14,645 nucleotides of DNA, taken from positions 1 to 14,645 of the forward strand of contig CALCRR010000397.1 in NCBI GenBank assembly GCA_937894495.1, written 5' to 3'. Made by a program: the position numbers and the translations under genes. This DNA is from an uncultured Ruminococcus sp. GTDB taxonomy: Bacteria; Bacillota; Clostridia; Oscillospirales; Ruminococcaceae. The notes under the pieces were generated by a model. The model had not been told where the DNA came from. It did no database searches and was given only the letters and a program-made list of their open reading frames with translations. Shown one piece after another: positions 13,958 to 14,645 of this stretch (within the stretch, counting starts at the first letter, position 1; each line of letters starts with the position of its first letter).

Positions 13958-14552
13958 AAAAAACTATTCCTTTCCTGTTTAATATTTCAAGCTCTCTATT
14001 TCTAAGCTCGATAACTGTTTCGTTTCGGGGTATAAGGTCCTTTATGTCCGAGGGGTCGTCAAAGGCTCTGAGCTCACACTGCTCACCGTCCCTCACCTCT
14101 ACAGAGGTAGCAGGGTATGCAGGTCTTTTGGTGAGTATGGAGACCTCCAGAAGATCCATATCGGTGATACTCCTCAGACATATTTTATCCTGCGTCTCCC
14201 AGCTGTCCTTTGGATTTACAAAGGCAAAGCTCCACCCCGTGAGCCTGCCCTCTCTGGCGGCTGTCACCACCTCGGGGTCGGTTATCTCAGCTGAGGCATA
14301 CAGCCCGATGTTGTCCTCTCTGAGCTCCAGATTGTCCCCTGTGCCGCCTAAGTCACGCTCATGATTGAATTTCAGCTTCACATCGGGCTGCCTTTTAAGC
14401 GACCTTGCAAATGCCCCAGACTTTATGACCTCCACAAAGTCATCGGGAGCATTTTTGCAGTGCGCCCTTGAAAGCACAGCCGAACGTCTCTCCACGGCAT
14501 TCACATACCCCGAGATGACCGCTTCGCATTTCGAGCGTATCTCAATGTTCAA
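13947..14552 (-). CDS. HK97-type prohead protease (peptidase family S78/U35)
   Basis: A 201-residue serine protease that would cut the delta domain from the capsid protein and itself during head maturation. Family landmarks: SGYVNAVERRSAVLS (14-28), FNHERDLGGT (62-71) with the expected catalytic His at 64, LTGWSFAFVNPKDSW (104-118) with the expected catalytic Ser at 108, and DLLEVSILTKRPAYPATSV (133-151) with Glu136 as candidate third catalytic residue. The C-terminal 45 residues are charged and probably removed. The start is TTG at 14552, since no in-frame ATG lies close upstream. An out-of-frame ATG is seven bases earlier. AAAGGGTGAT precedes it. It overlaps the capsid gene by 11 bases. Confidence 0.95.
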   Translation of the reverse strand: MNIEIRSKCEAVISGYVNAVERRSAVLSRAHCKNAPDDFVEVIKSGAFARSLKRQPDVKLKFNHERDLGGTGDNLELREDNIGLYASAEITDPEVVTAAREGRLTGWSFAFVNPKDSWETQDKICLRSITDMDLLEVSILTKRPAYPATSVEVRDGEQCELRAFDDPSDIKDLIPRNETVIELRNRELEILNRKGIVFYEP

Positions 14553-14580
14553 TTTTCATCACCCTTTCTTTTTTAAGGCA

Positions 14581-14625
14581 TAATAAAAGCACCTGCCGCC
14601 GACATTGCCGTCGGTCGCAAGTGCT
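14581..14625 (-). terminator. Hairpin with T-rich tail before the protease gene
   Basis: On the minus strand AGCACTTGC (14625-14617) pairs with GCAGGTGCT (14596-14588) over nine positions including one G-T pair. Inside it CCGAC (14614-14610) pairs with GTCGG (14603-14599), closed by a six-base loop. Between the two stems there is one mismatch and one more G-T pair. The stem is followed by TTTTATTA. This is the form of a rho-independent terminator. It sits between the end of the upstream gene and the protease, inside what is usually one operon, so it may be a partial terminator or an RNA processing or stability element. Confidence 0.6.
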
Positions 14626-14645
14626 AGTCGTCTGTAAGTCCGCTG
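14624..14645 (-). CDS. C-terminal end of an upstream gene, possibly portal (partial)
   Basis: In one minus-strand frame the window edge reads Ser-Gly-Leu-Thr-Asp-Asp and then a TAG stop at 14626-14624, directly before the hairpin. The hairpin begins inside this stop codon, as expected for a terminator placed at a gene end. In HK97-like gene order the gene before the protease is the portal. Six codons cannot prove this. The alternative frame stays open through the hairpin to a TGA near 14562 with an Arg/Lys-rich peptide and seems less natural. Confidence 0.3.

Noticed and set aside
1..14645. CRISPR array, tRNA, insertion sequence, integrase or anti-phage defence genes
   Set aside because: No regular spaced repeats, cloverleaf with acceptor end, inverted-repeat-bounded transposase or defence-type motif was seen; the window is filled by structural genes.

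Overview
The window is a block of late structural genes from a tailed phage or prophage, all read from the minus strand. It therefore runs right to left in the order head, neck, tail tube, tape measure, baseplate or tip, holin. Gene families (HK97-type protease and capsid, gp6-like connector, gp10-like neck protein, phi13-type tail tube proteins, phage_holin_4-type holin), strong GGAGG-type ribosome binding sites and a BspA-type leucine-rich-repeat gene point to a siphovirus of a gut Bacillota host in Clostridia. Ruminococcus or a related Oscillospiraceae host is a guess. No integrase, repressor, att site or host gene is visible, so prophage versus free phage cannot be decided.

Right end (14645-11381): the last codons of an upstream gene (probably portal) and a strong hairpin with a T-rich tail. 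Then come the prohead protease, HK97-fold major capsid protein, gp6-like connector, head-closure protein, gp10-like neck protein and a probable tail terminator. Most are joined by overlaps or gaps of a few bases.

Middle (11365-6198): two tandem tail tube proteins that appear to be diverged paralogues, a tail assembly chaperone whose G-like and T-like parts lie in one continuous frame, and a 1154-residue tape measure protein.

Left (6196-1): a 547-residue protein in the distal-tail-protein position with a probable fibronectin III-like insert, a 400-residue tail hub-like protein, and a 343-residue protein with a possible OB-fold N-terminus. Three small unrecognised proteins follow, one built of 35-residue repeats, and are candidates for tail tip or receptor-binding roles. 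Then come a holin and the start of a leucine-rich-repeat protein cut by the window edge. No endolysin is inside the window.

The genes form one tightly packed transcription unit with no gene-free stretch over 300 bases. Heads would be built by the protease and capsid protein, closed by the neck proteins and joined to a non-contractile tail. I found no defence system, CRISPR array, diversity-generating retroelement, tRNA or insertion sequence. The most unusual points are the duplicated tail tube gene, the unsplit chaperone, the hairpin in front of the protease and the leucine-rich-repeat gene after the holin.
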